A stretch of DNA of 64,000 bases from Capra hircus (taxonomy: Eukaryota > Chordata > Mammalia > Artiodactyla > Bovidae): positions 24,092,001-24,156,000 of the forward strand of contig NC_030836.1 of NCBI RefSeq assembly GCF_001704415.2, given 5' to 3'. Positions 46,250 through 57,810 of the stretch are shown in pieces. Positions within the stretch are counted from its first letter, which is position 1, and each line of letters starts with the position of its first letter. The notes below the pieces were generated by a model, which was given only the letters and a program-made list of their open reading frames with translations, was not told where the DNA came from and searched no databases. Both the position numbers and the translations under genes were made by a program.

Positions 46250-46760
46250 AGAGTGCTCACAGAACTTGATTTATCACTCTGCACATATTCTCTGAATGCC
46301 TGCCACGTGCCAGGCATTAGGACACAAAGTCAAAGAACACGGTGCCTACCCTCAAGGAGTTCATGGTCTATAGGGGAAACAAACACACAAATTATTCCAA
46401 TAGGTACAGTTGCAGGCAATAAAAATTCAGAATATCTAGTTAAATTTGAATTTCTGATAAACGATTTTTAGTGTACGTGTATCCCACACAATATTTGGGA
46501 CATACTTGCACTAAAATAAGATTTGCTTGAGGTTCACATGTATACCTCCAATATTTTCCTCTGGCAACTCTAAATAGAGGGTAACATGCAGTAATAAAGA
46601 GTAGTTTGTTAGATACTACAAGAAAATATCCAAGGGGCATGGACCTCAGAGTACATCAGAGAAGGATCACAAAGGAGGTGAAGCTCAAGCCAAATCTTTC
46701 CCAATGAATGGAAGTCAGCCAGGTGATGAGAGTCTAGAAGGATCCTCAAGTCCAAAGGCA
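46250..46760 (-). mobile_element. L2 LINE 3' end, antisense
   Basis: Complement of the L2 3' end in order: ttctctgaatgcctgccacg, tgccaggcattaggacacaa, ctcaaggagttcatggtcta, then weaker matches to about 46760 (gaatggaagtcagccaggtg). Confidence 0.6.
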
Positions 46761-48045
46761 CTGTGGATTGAGAAAGTGGGACATACTTAGGCAAGTGCTC
46801 AGTAGGGACAGAATAAGTAATGAGTAAAATTTCAGTATCTGGGGAAGAGCCAAAGGTAGAACCCAGAGTAATGCTACCATCTAAGGGCTTAGAGGAGAAA
46901 AAGAGAGTTCGTGGACAGAGCAAGAAGGAACAGTCTGAGGAGGGAAAAAGAAGATCATGAAGCCAGAAGGGAGAGGTCCTCAGTGACAAATACTGAGGCC
47001 ACACTAAATAATAAAAGATCATTGGCTGCCAACAGGGAGGACACCAACGACACCGAGAAATCCATCTCAGTGGAATGGAGTGGCAGCAGGTGAAGAAAGG
47101 TCATAGGGGTGGCAAGAACAGAAGAAAACAAGATTAGGCATTGCTTTCAGAAAGTCTGGCTGTAAAAGAAGTACCATGCTTCAGCCTGGACAAACAGGGA
47201 GCTCAAACCAGACCCTGAACTTTAGAGAGGGCCCCAGTCTGGCTTCCTTCCAGCTCCACCCATGTCCACGTGACCAAGGGGACAGGCTCACCCACAGCCT
47301 ATATGCTCCCTTCTAGACTCTGGAATTCATTGTCCAAATGGAACCAAGTCTCTTTTCAAAGCCGACACAAGTCTTTTCCTGGGTCTATCTTCCCATGGGT
47401 GGATGATGTCGCTAGTGTGCCTCTGCCTGAACCTGAGACATGGACCACATGTCTTTGGAGAGAGGTGCAGGGGGTGTGGATATGTGGACCAGGGGTCCAG
47501 ACTCTTGGTTGCAGGACCTTCCCGATATAGGATGGAGTTAGAGTGGGACATGAAGTAGGGTGGGCCACAGGCTTCCATCTGTAGTTTTGCTCAGGCCTCA
47601 CAAAAGTTAGAGGAAGTCTGTAAGGATATGTAATTGAAAATGGATATCAGGCCAAGGGAGGGTCCTTTTAAAAAAGCACAGTTTGAAAGAACCTGTGGTG
47701 AAGGGGAGATTGAAACTACAGACAGAAAGGATAGTGAAGAACAAGGTTCAGTCAGGAGTTCAGCAGCAAGCATTTCCATTGAAGGAGCCACTTACAGAAG
47801 TGCAGACAGGGTTAAGGGAATAAGCAAGAGGCACTGCTGCACCCAAAGCCTAGCAACAGTGTGAAGCCATTATATCCTACTACATCCCTATGTCTGAAAG
47901 GTCAGGAGGTGGACAAGACAGTATCGTCAGGGCTTGGTGAACTTGGGAGCTGCAGTTACAGTTACTCACAGAAATGCAACAAAAAGCAAGAAAGGAGTGG
48001 GAGGAAGAAATATCCCAACCTTTCTCTGCTATCCTTGAGTTGGTG
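46761..48045. other. Intergenic stretch, nothing recognised
   Basis: Purine-rich in part (46900-47130). Several 60-86 codon frames occur on both strands without any domain. No gene, RNA or repeat can be named. Confidence 0.45.
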
Positions 48046-48436
48046 CTCCCACTAACTGAAACCGTTCTATTTCTGTCCTTTATTGTGACCATCTTTGCAT
48101 GAAATGTTCCCTTGGATCTCTAATTTTCTTGAAGAAATCTCTAATCTTTCCCATTCTATTATTTTCCTCTATCTCTTTGCATTGTTCACTTAGGAAGGCT
48201 TTCTTATCTCTTCTTGCTCTACTTTGGAACTCTACATTCAAACAGGTATATCTTTCCTTTTCTCCTTTGCCTTTCGCTTCTCTTCCTTTTTCAGCTATTT
48301 GTAAGGCCTCCTCAGACAGCCATTTTGCCTTTTTGCAGTTCTTTTTCTTGGGGATGGTTTTGATTACCGCCTCATGTACAATGTCACGAACATCCGGCCA
48401 TAGTTCTTTGAGCACTCTATCAGAGCTAATCCCTTG
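48046..48436 (-). mobile_element. BovB LINE, inverted 5' segment
   Basis: Minus-strand reading gives BovB ORF2 text: ISSDRVLKELWPDVRDIV, then AKWLSEEALQIAEKGREA and DKKAFLSEQCKEIEENN. It stops just past the block around the complement of aaggacagaaatagaac. The + strand then switches at about 48437 to sense BovB that starts with the next part of the element. The two parts are one insertion with an inverted 5' end. Confidence 0.88.
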
Positions 48437-50039
48437 AAACCTAACAGATGCAGAAGATAATAAGAAGAGGTGGCAAGAATACACAGACAAACTATACAAA
48501 AAGATCTTAATGACCCAGATAACCACAATGGTGTGATCACTCACCTAGAGCCAAACATCTTGGGTCTTAGGAAGCGTCACCATGAACAAAGCTAGTGGAG
48601 GTGATGGAATTCCAGCTGAGCTATTTCAAATCCTAAAAGATGATGCTGTGAAAGTGCTGCACTCAGTATGCCAGCAAATATGGAAAACTCAGTAGTGGCC
48701 ACAGGACTGGAAAAGATCAGTTTTCATTCCAATCCCAAAGGGCAATGCCAAAGAATATTCAAACCACTGCACAATGCATTCATTTCACATGCTAGCAAAG
48801 CAATGCTCAAAATTCTCCAAGCTAGGCTTCCATAGTATGTGAAATGAGAATTTCAAGATGTTCAAGCTGGATTTAGAAAAGGCAGAGGAACCAGAGATCA
48901 AATTGCCAACCACTGGATCATAGAAAAAGCAAGGGAATTCCAGAAAAACATCTACTTCTGCTTTATTGGCTACACTAAAACCTTTGATTTTGTGAATCAC
49001 AACAAACTGTGGAAAAGTCTGAAAGAGATGGGAATACCAGACCACCTTACCTGCCTCCTGAGAAACCTGTATGCAGGTCAAGAAGCAGCATTTAGAACTG
49101 GGCATGGAACAATGGACTGGTTCAAAATTGAGAAAGGAGTATGTCAAGGCTGTATATTGTCACTTTGGTTATTTAACTTGAATGCAGAGTACATCATGTG
49201 AAATGCCAGGCTGTATGAAGCACAAGCTGGAATCAAGATTGCCAGGACAAATATCAATAACCTCGGATATGCAGATGATACCACACTTATGGCAGAAAGT
49301 GAAGAGTAACTAAAGAGCTTCTTGATGAAGGTGAAAGAGGAGAGTGAAAAAGCTGACTTAAAACTCAACATTCAAAATATGAAGATCACGGCATCTGGTC
49401 CCATCACGTCATAGCAAATAGATGGGGAAACAATGGAAACAGTGACAGACTTTATTTTCTTGGACTCCAAAATCTCTGCAGATGGTGACTGCAGTCATGA
49501 AATTAAAAGACACTTGCTCCTTGGAAGAAAAGCAATGACAAATCTAGACAGTGTATTAAGAAGTAGAGACATTATTTTGCCAACAAAGGTCCATCTAGTC
49601 AAAGCTATGGTTTTTCCAGTAGTCATGTATGGAAGTGAGAGTTGGCCCATAAAGAAGACTGACTGCGGAAGAATTGATGCTTTTGAGCTGTGGTGTTGGA
49701 GAAGACTCTTGAGAGTCCCTTGGACTGCAAGATCAAACAAGTCAATCCTAAAGGAAGTCAGTCCTGAATATTTATTGGAAGGACTGATGCTGAAGCTGAA
49801 GCTCTAATACTCCAATACTTTGGCCACCTGATATGAAGAGTCGACTCAAAGATTGAAGGCAGGAAAAGAAGGGGACAACAGAGGACGAGATGGTTGGATG
49901 GCATCACTGACTCAATAGACATGAGTCTGACCAAGCTCCGGGAGCTGGTGATGGACAGGGAAGCCTGGTGTGCTGCAGTCCATGGGGTCGCAAAGAGTTG
50001 GACACAACTGAGCGACTGGACAATAACAACTAAAACCAA
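48437..50039 (+). mobile_element. BovB LINE, sense 3' segment (1.6 kb)
   Basis: Sense BovB from cctaacagatgcagaagata to the tail gagcgactggacaataacaa. Reverse-transcriptase text is readable in pieces: NKASGGDGIPAELFQILK near 48590, QAGFRKGRGTRDQIAN near 48860, NHNKLWKSLKEMGIPDHL near 48997, YADDTTLMAESEE (catalytic YADD) near 49270, and DGDCSHEIKRHLLLGRK near 49480. In-frame stops and frameshifts break the ORF, so it is inactive. It is the most complete BovB in the window. Confidence 0.93.
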
Positions 50040-52100
50040 CCAACAAGATACCTAGATGCATTTTGCTAGTCTCTTAGGGCAAAAGCAAAGAGAGAAGGAG
50101 TAGGAGGTAGATTTGGAAGGGTAAACAGAGATTAAATAATCAATATTTATTTATTAAATAACTAACTCTAAGGAGGCAGGAGACGTGAATAGAACGGAGA
50201 GTAAACTGAGAGGAAGGAAATGGAAGGCATTTCTGTCTGATGACCATCTTCTCTCTGCAGTTCGAGGGGAAAGTTGGTCATGGAGGAGGGTGAACAGGCT
50301 AGAGAATGTTCTGATTTTCCTCCTGCAGGTGGCAGCTGCCAGTAGGCCCTTGTGCAGTATAGGTAATACCTAAAGTAAGACTATTGTACTCCATCCCTTC
50401 CCCAAGTAAGAGGAATGTCACATTCTCTCATGCCTCCCTCCAACTTCCCTACACTGATCAAGCAGAACTGCAGAGAAAGCAAAAGTCTTGGGGGGCTTTT
50501 CCTTCTCCCTTTCCTACAATAACCTCGAAACCCACCTCAGCCTCAGGCAAGTAAACCTCCAGCAACATGAGAGTCCCACACACTACAGAATACTTCCCTC
50601 TTAAGTACTGACTCATGGTTCCAAACAGCTTCTCTGACAGTTCCCTCCTCTGACCAAATCAAGACTCCCTATTTGTCAGAAGAAAAATAATTTTTAAAAT
50701 TAACTTTCACATTATAAAGAATGGAAGTCTTACCTCTAATCCTCCCATGGACATATAAATTAAAAAAAAAAAACAAACCTCTTTTCCCAAAGGGGCAATC
50801 TCTAAATTTCAAAGATGAGTTGGAGAGTTCACAACCTTTAGCCAAGGATGTTCCCTCTCCTCCCCCTACCCCCACCTTCTCTAACCAGCTGACCCTAGAC
50901 CTACAATGACTCTGCTTCCTTCTATACTTGAGAACACAGCTTCTGATTTTTTAACATGAAGAGAGAAAAAAGAAAGGAGAAAGTGAAGCAAGATTCTGCT
51001 TTAGGAAAGAGAGTCTCAATCCATTGGCAAAAGTCTTTGTCCCTTATAGGTTCTTAGACGGACTAAGGTTTAATATTAAGACAACAAGCTCCCCAGAGGG
51101 AGACAGAGCTTGAAAGATTGGTGCAAACCAGGCAGCATCTATTTCTCACAGCCACTCCACATAAACAAGAATAGTCTTCTCAGCGTCCTCTGTTCTCCAA
51201 GTGCATGTGGTGGTGGAGGGCAATCCCATTCACTTTTCTGGGAACTGCCACCCAACCAACTAAACCGCCAACTCCCTCGGGGCCGCCTCCACCCACCCCA
51301 CCCCACCCTCAGCCCCAACCCCCAACACAAACCCAGCCTCCCCAAGAGGCACCTGCTCCCCAGCCGTGAGTCCTTGGGCCTGGAAGGAAGAACAGAATAC
51401 ATCTCATATTCTCTCTCTTCTCTGTCCCACCATTGGCAAAAGTGGCCCTTTCAGGTCCAGAGAAAGATCCTGTATGATTGTCCACCCGGTGCACCTGTCA
51501 GCCAGCTTCACCTTTGTCCCAGCCTCTTTATCCGGAAAGATTCTGGGACAGGAAATCAATAGTTCAGCTTGAGATAAGGAGAAAGAGGTAGGTGGGGGCT
51601 GTGAGGAAATGGTTCATGGAGAGGGGGGCACAAGGAGTAATTGGAGAGGCTGAAATATGCAATGCACAGGACCCAGGGAGCCGAGCCAGGGAGGGTCACC
51701 TCCTGTTTCACCCCTGGCATTGGGGTGCACCTCTTTGCGGAATCAGGACAGAAGAGAAGTGCGCACTGGGAGCCATTCGGGGTGAGATCGTAGGTGGGGT
51801 GCAAGCGCCATTAGCCTAAGGGCTCTTAGCGGATCTCCAGACCAGAGACCTGAGGAGCAGAAGCCAAGTTGATCTGCCCTGAAGCTTCTGTCTCCCTCCA
51901 CGCTTCTTCCCTCCCCTCAGGCCTCACCCCTGGTGCCCGGAAATGTAGTCTCTGCAGTCTCCCAGGTCCTCCCTGCAGAGCTGAGACCTGCAGAGCTGAG
52001 GCCCGCAGTGGGGTGACAAAGAGCAGAGAGTTTTTAAACCTTAGAAGATCAGACATAAAAGGGACCTTAGATCACTGGTTTCCCACACAGAGACACCTAG
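50040..52100. other. Start of the repeat-poor DBX1 flank
   Basis: No ruminant SINE or LINE is seen. There is a C-rich run at 51285-51340 and A-runs at about 50763. Open frames up to 150 codons (51110-51562) lack domains. No gene is supported. Confidence 0.45.
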
Positions 52101-53060
52101 GCCCAGGAGACAAGGACTTTCGCCCAAGACACACAGTAAAATGAAACGGATCCAAATGTAAGTTAAAAGGATATTTAACCCCGCTGTCTGCCGAGAGCCA
52201 GTTAATCAAGGAAAGGCAAAAGCAATTTACTTTTAATGGGGGTAGGGGGAGGGGACATCAGCTTTGAAAAGAAGCATTATAAAATTAATTTCCGAGACAA
52301 GGAGGTTGGAGTAATGGAGAGAAAAAGCACTCAAGGCTCAGCTCACTAAAATTTCATTTTCATTATCTTGAATGGGCACAGATCGCCTCTGTCAACATTT
52401 CATGGTGCTAATATCACTTGGCTGCAGGGCCCAAGTAGAGAGTTAAACTCCCGCCAAGCCGGGCCTGAGCACAGCTCTGTTCTACAGAGATTCCCTTTCT
52501 TTGGGTTTGGAAAAAAAAGAAAACACACACACACAAAAAAAAAACCCACAAAAAAACACAACACACAGTTAACCACCTGTCAGGGCTGAGGATACAATGA
52601 GGCTCTTGGAAAAAGAGCTTTTCATGCATGCGTAATATATTTGTTCAGCTATTCACTTAATGAAGCTGATAAATGTGATGCAAGACAATAGTCAAGTTAA
52701 TCTATTTAGTAAAATGTTTTTGAGACTTTCAGGCTACGTTAAGGAGGGGAGCATTCAGTGACATTTTCATTTAAATGCGCTCATCTCCCCTCTTAGGCTG
52801 CACAAGGGGTTCAGGCAATCTAAGTGAATATAATTTCTTATAAATGTGTCTTTAATGGGTTTAATTCACCCTTGCCAGCTGTTTTGGGGGCTATTTTGTA
52901 AGAGCAAAACAAACCTTTCGGGCTTGCAAAGCTAGTTAAAATTAGTTTCGGTCAGCGAGGCCAAGCTATATTTCCTGCAAACCATCTGCTTGATTGGCAC
53001 AATAGAAGGATTTTCAAGGAAAACGGGGGAGAGTGACTGTGAAAGGAATGAAGGGTGGGG
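52101..53060. promoter_or_regulatory. Candidate DBX1 upstream enhancer region
   Basis: Repeat-free apart from an AC/A-rich run at 52508-52566. It is dense in neural-type motifs: SOX-like ACAATAG at 52685-52691 and 52999-53005, CTTTGAA (TCF/SOX-like) near 52263, and several TAAT cores (ataaaattaatttc near 52280; ttaatgggtttaattcaccc near 52854). It lies about 3.7-4.6 kb upstream of the DBX1 start. Published mouse work, as I recall it, found neural-tube control elements within several kb 5' of Dbx1. The call is inference without alignment. Confidence 0.4.
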
Positions 53061-54000
53061 GGAGACGCTAGAAAGGGCTGGGCGGCCGGTAGCTCCTTGT
53101 GGCCTATTCTGAAGGTGAACCCCTTAGAGGTGTCTTAATAGAGCGACTCGCCTAAAGAGCTGAGGCTGCAGGAAAGCTCTTTCAGCCCGAGCCTCGCTGC
53201 TCTCCTTCTTTGCCTCGCTCGTCAGCTCCTTCTTTTGCCCCGGGGCCCTGGAAGCCAGGCGGCGGGCGCTGATTCCGATGCCGCCGCCGCCAGCCAGCCT
53301 GCCAACTTGCAAGGCGCTCTTGGTTGGTAGCTCCGGTCAGCAGCACCACGGCCCGGGGCTTTGAACTCTGGCCAAAAGTGTGAACCTGGTGTCCCAGTCT
53401 TCCCAAAGCCACGTTCGTTATCTTTTCGGAGGGCAAAGAATCTCAAGTCACTCTTTACTTTGCAGACCCTTCACCTCCTCACGGGTGGCCTGTGCTTACC
53501 CGGGCTGGCGCTCGCGGTGCGACCCACTTTGGAGAGGGTGCGCAGTGGCCAGAGCTCGGAGCGTGGGGTAGGGACCCGCCCTCTCTCCATGGCTCCCGGG
53601 GGTAGGAGTCGGGTGGAAACCCCAGACGGGTTCCAGGAGTCCTTCCTCCCTTCCCAGGAAGGCTCCGACAGCTTTGCCGGGAGGCCCCGGAGCCCCGGCT
53701 CCCTCTACCGAGGCCTCCCCCGGGGAGCAGTGCGCCCGCGGCACAGACGAGGGCCTTCACCCCAATCCGAGCCTCCGATTCTCTCTTTTCCCCAGAAAGA
53801 GAAACAGAAAACCCCCGTTCTGGGAGAGAGGATGCAAATGACTTCTCTGAAATAAACTCGAAGATAACGACATTACAATGAATGGCAGGACGCACAAAAC
53901 CCCATGGGCTCAGGTCAAACGGCATTAGTCACAGGTCTTAGCCGCAGCCGCCACGCCGCACCGCGCAGCCCCTTAGGCTATGGTGGAGTTTGAAAAGACG
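53061..54000. promoter_or_regulatory. CpG-rich block upstream of DBX1
   Basis: GC-rich with frequent CpG at 53160-53780 (ggcggcgggcgctgattccg at 53259; atgccgccgccgccagccag at 53279; gtgcgcccgcggcacagacg at 53730). Open frames up to 164 codons appear on both strands, as expected in stop-poor CpG DNA, with no domain. It is probably part of the DBX1 CpG-rich regulatory domain or an upstream promoter. Confidence 0.45.
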
Positions 54001-54269
54001 CGTTCAAGGAGATCACTTCAAGTAAGATCCTTTCGTCTGATTTCTTGCTTCCTTGGGATTTACTTTGCCTTTTCACGGGCCGCCAGCCCTCACCCCGCCC
54101 TCACTTTTCCTCTTTGGCGCCTTAGGAATGCTTTAGGAAGCTATGGAGATGGAGGCCGAGAACACGTGGATCACAGCAAGGGGTTGACCCACCTTCCAAA
54201 AAGTGTCAGGCCCCCCTTTTTAAAAGAAGAGACGTTAGCAGTAGTCAGTCTAGTGTGAGGCAGAATGGT

Positions 54270-54312
<43 letters not shown>

Positions 54313-56339
54313 AGGGTGGGGATCAAGGAGCAGGTCCATGGGCAAGATACTAATTGTAAAAACTACCCCAGGGAAATATTAATAACCCAGATGGAAAAGA
54401 AGTTTAGACAAGAGGGGAGGTTAGGAAAGCCCTAGACTGGCTTTGAGTCCTTACTGTCCCTCAGAACAAAGTCATGCAAAAGTAGACTGTCGTCCAGTAG
54501 GCTGCAGTCAGAAGCTCTAGCCCTGAGCCCTCTTGCTTGATGAGAAATCCAACACGGGGGTATGGAAGAAAGAAGGGAAGGAATGCAGGAGAAGAGGAGG
54601 AAAGGACTAGAATGAAGAAGAGGAGAAAAAGAAGAGAGGTGGGAGGGGATGCACAAACCAGAGCTGGTCTTTCTGCTTCCAGAAAGCAGTTGGTGGGAGG
54701 GGTGATACGGAATGAAAACTTTGTGCCAATGTGAGAGCACAGGTGTTCAAATACTTTAAACCTTTTTCTCCCCTATTTTACGGCAAAATTTCTAAAAGAG
54801 GAACATTTGAAGTTTTTCAAATATGTCTCTCTTTCAATTCCAGGGGATTCCGGTTAACTTCAGCAATGCATTTTCCCTATTTAAGTAGCCATTTATTTAA
54901 AAGATGCTCTTTCCTGAGTGGTTTTCCACCTCCTGCTCCCCAGAATGCCTCGGGCTCAGAAACTCCATACTTGTGTCCTCCTGGAGCATTAATTCGGCTC
55001 CAAGCCCAACTCTAAATAACTTTTTAATTTGAATCAAGGGAGAGCTTTAGCGGGCTCTATCTCTGGTTTAATGTGATATAAATCACAGATGCACTTTTAT
55101 TGAATGGTTAAAGCAGCGACATGGAGATCATCAACACAAAACGCCCTGAACAAAACCATCGAGAGAAATAAAGCTGGTTAATAAGATTTTTGAGAGAGCT
55201 TTGTGTTAAAAAGCAAAAAGGAAAACCAGCTGAAGGTGACAGTTAGTTCATGGTTAATAGGATCAGGGCGGCCTGGCGGGGCTGCACACTTCTCTTTGGG
55301 GAGGTTCAGCCTCACTAAAGAAATGAATGGGACATTTAACACATCTGTTATCTAGCCGGGGAACGGAATTGAGGCTCAGCATCACCCGAGCCCCAACCCA
55401 GAGGAAAGCCAAGTGCGGTCTACAGGAAGATTCTGATTTGAGGTACCAAATGAAGTAAGAATCGTCTTTCCTGGTGTGGACCAACATTTTTGGGGACCTC
55501 GCCCTTCACTCTGTTTTCACACATTTGTACATTGCAGTTGTTAAGAAGCAGCAAAACTATGCCTGGGGAAGTGCTGGCAATGGGTAGGACCCTCTCAGGA
55601 CAAATTCCAACCTTCTGCTGCTGTGGTTTTAAAAGTCCAGGCTGTGAGTTTCAAGTGAAACTGCCAAGGGCTCCCAGAGGTTGGGAAAGAGCCAGCGGAG
55701 CACCCAGAGCCTTCAGGTCTCGTTGCACAAGGCAGCTTCCAGCAGAGGTAAGCCCTGGGAAATGGAACCCTGCCACCTCGCCCCTTTTCGAGGCTCCCCT
55801 CTGAGCCTCCCCTGGGTTAGCTGCGGTTCATTCCTCTGTGCCACTTCTAAAGACAGGTCACTGAAAATTGTTTTCTAAGTTGCAGGAGAATCATATTACT
55901 GTTCAGGTATCACCAACTCTCTCAAACTCACTTTCCCAACATGAAATAAATCAAGACCTCCCTCTTCGGACCCCTGAAGGATGCCCATTCAATAGCTCCA
56001 AAGTATCGATTTCAAGTTTCCCTCTTATTTTAGAACAGCACTCCTCTACCCCACTTTTATTTAACACACCCCTCACAGCTACTTGATGCCTCAGCTGGGG
56101 TAATGTATAGGGAGGGCAGAGAGGGAAGAGGAGTATATTTTTTTGTTCACTGACTTGAAATTTTCCATTGCTCTCCGCACATGGGGGGAGGATTATTTTA
56201 CTGATTGCCTGGAGATGAGTTTCTATGAATATTTATTGATTTATTTTCCAGGCTCAGCAGGGGAGCTGCAAATAAATTTAATGTGTTCTCTAAATAATTC
56301 CTTTTCTATAAGGCAAGATGTCATCTGAAACTTCTAAAT
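54001..56339. other. DBX1 5' flank, repeat-poor
   Basis: Holds a (TG)n tract at 54272-54310, purine-rich DNA at 54540-54660, and a motif-rich patch at 55010-55260 (ctttttaatttgaatcaagg; tggttaataagatttttgag) that may be regulatory. No coding exon or nameable transposon is seen. Confidence 0.45.
54272..54310. repeat. (TG)n microsatellite
   Basis: About 39 bases of uninterrupted alternating GT, in the DBX1 5' flank. Confidence 0.97.
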
Positions 56340-56660
56340 AGGCATTTAATTAGCCCGGGTGTTGCTCCAGAACAAAAACTCCTGGCGAGAGCTTTGGGGG
56401 CGCACTGTATTGCAAAGAGGCGGTCGATACGCAGAATTGATGCGCGCCAGCCTTTGTTGCCGGCCCATTGTGCGGGCCATGCTTATGAAGACTAATCCAA
56501 TCATAAATTGCACCCCTGCGCCAATCAGATCGCCCAGAGCCTCCGGCGAATGAAGCTCGAGTGGAGAACTTTGTTGAACTTCATTGTCAGAGCTGTCACT
56601 TTTCAAAGCGCTTTAACGGGAGGGCCACTATAAAACCATCACCTCGACGGGAGGACTACG
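56340..56660 (+). promoter_or_regulatory. DBX1: DBX1 core promoter
   Basis: A TATA box, TATAAAA, lies at 56629-56635, predicting a start near 56660. Upstream are CCAAT boxes at 56497-56501 and 56521-56525, a SOX/TCF-type CTTTGTT at 56569-56575, and two TGTCA (TALE/MEIS-type) motifs at 56585 and 56594. CpGs are frequent from 56390 onward. The motifs are seen; their use is inferred from position relative to the DBX1 reading frame. Confidence 0.7.
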
Positions 56661-56809
56661 GAGGACTCGCAGACGCCCAAGTAGGATCGTTCCTTAAAGA
56701 CGTTTGCTAAGCCCAAGAGAGAGGGCACCACGGGGGTGGGAGGGGCGGGAAGTCAGGAATTTACCTCCTGGCCATTGGAAGAAGTTTTTCGGCCCGCCCT
56801 GCGCCTAAA
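56660..56809 (+). other. DBX1: DBX1 5'UTR (approximate)
   Basis: This is the leader between the position predicted from the TATA box and the first ATG, about 150 bases. The start is approximate. No upstream ATG is evident in the leader. Confidence 0.55.
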
Positions 56810-57179
56810 ATGATGTTCCCTGGCCTCCTCGCGCCCCCCGCCGGGTACCCCAGCCTCTTGCGCCCCACACCCACCTTAACGCTGCCCCAGTCCTTGCAGT
56901 CGGCATTTTCCGGTCACTCGAGCTTCCTGGTGGAGGATCTGATCCGCATCAGCCGACCCCCCGCCTACTTGCCCCGAGGCAGCGTGCCCACCCCCAGCAT
57001 GTCGCCCCCTAGGCCGGGGGCCCCTGCGGCTCTCACAGACACCGGGGCCTCGGACCTGGGCTCCCCGAGCCCGGGCAGCCGGCGGGGCGGCTCACCGCAG
57101 ACCGCCGTCTCCCCTGCCAGCGAGCCCACGTTTCTGAAGTTTGGAGTGAACGCCATCCTTTCCTCGGCGCCCAGAACCG
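56810..57179 (+). CDS. DBX1: DBX1 coding exon 1 (residues 1-123, part of 124)
   Basis: DBX1 is a nuclear homeodomain transcription factor, mainly a repressor. It specifies p0 progenitors that give V0 interneurons and the preBotzinger respiratory neurons. This exon encodes the N-terminus: MMFPGLLAPPAGYPSLLRP at the start, then an eh1-like motif FLVEDLIRI at residues 39-47 (Groucho/TLE-type corepressor contact in related factors), then a Pro/Ser/Gly-rich linker and FLKFGVNAIL near residues 109-118. The first of two adjacent ATGs is chosen; it has A at -3 and matches the start of known DBX1 proteins. The exon ends at a GTAAGT donor (57180) after codon base 1. Identity rests on recognised N-terminal sequence and the homeodomain downstream. 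Confidence 0.96.
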
Positions 57180-57810
57180 GTAAGTGAAAGCAAAACGCTG
57201 AGGGCTGTTCTGTTCTGGCCTCAGTTTCCCTTATGCAGCGGGTATCCACGCACACAGCGGAGCACACACTTAACACAAGATCTCCGAGGACCCAGGCCAA
57301 GCAATGTGACACGTAGGTCCAGACGATTCCCAGAAAGAAAAGCCTCCAGGTTCGCCCCACCCTCAGAATGAATGTGAACACCTGCAGTTTGAGCGCGCAC
57401 AGTACGTGGCTCAGGGAAATCGAACGCACGCCCCTGGGCGTCTGCGTTTCTGCCTTCCAGCTTCTGGATGCCTTCCTTAAACCCAAGACAACATATTTAC
57501 TAGCTTAACAAGTATTATGGGTCTGCAATTCTTTTCTCCCCCGCTCCAGTTCTATCCATCTTGTTTGCGCCTAGGATGACATTGGGGGCGGGGGGGGGGG
57601 TGGGTGGTAAGCGACTGTGAGGACCATGGGGAGAGTTCCACAGATGAGTGTTAGGGAAACATTTATTTTACTCTGTCATTGAGGAAGAAGCCTTTGGAAC
57701 CAGCCTAAGGTGTAATCATGTCATGTATTCACTGTCCTGTGCAATAATCAGGTGACCTAATGAAATTCCCTTTCTGTCTCCCTCCTTGTTCCTCCTTCCC
57801 TCACTCCCAG
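57180..57810 (+). other. DBX1: DBX1 intron 1
   Basis: GTAAGT donor at 57180, pyrimidine-rich acceptor ending in CAG at 57810; 631 bases, phase 1. It contains a G-rich run at about 57583-57600. No repeat element is seen. Confidence 0.92.

Noticed and set aside
48080..48544. 154-codon minus-strand frame as a host gene
   Set aside because: It is the BovB ORF2 segment in inverted orientation and contains no host domain.
51110..51562. 150-codon plus-strand frame
   Set aside because: Pyrimidine- and C-rich low-complexity text, without domain or context.
53361..53855. 164-codon plus-strand frame upstream of DBX1
   Set aside because: It is in CpG-rich DNA with overlapping frames on both strands, low-complexity composition and no recognisable domain.
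56965..57486. 173-codon minus-strand frame antisense to DBX1 exon 1
   Set aside because: It is a shadow of the GC-rich coding exon and intron; it has no recognisable protein features.
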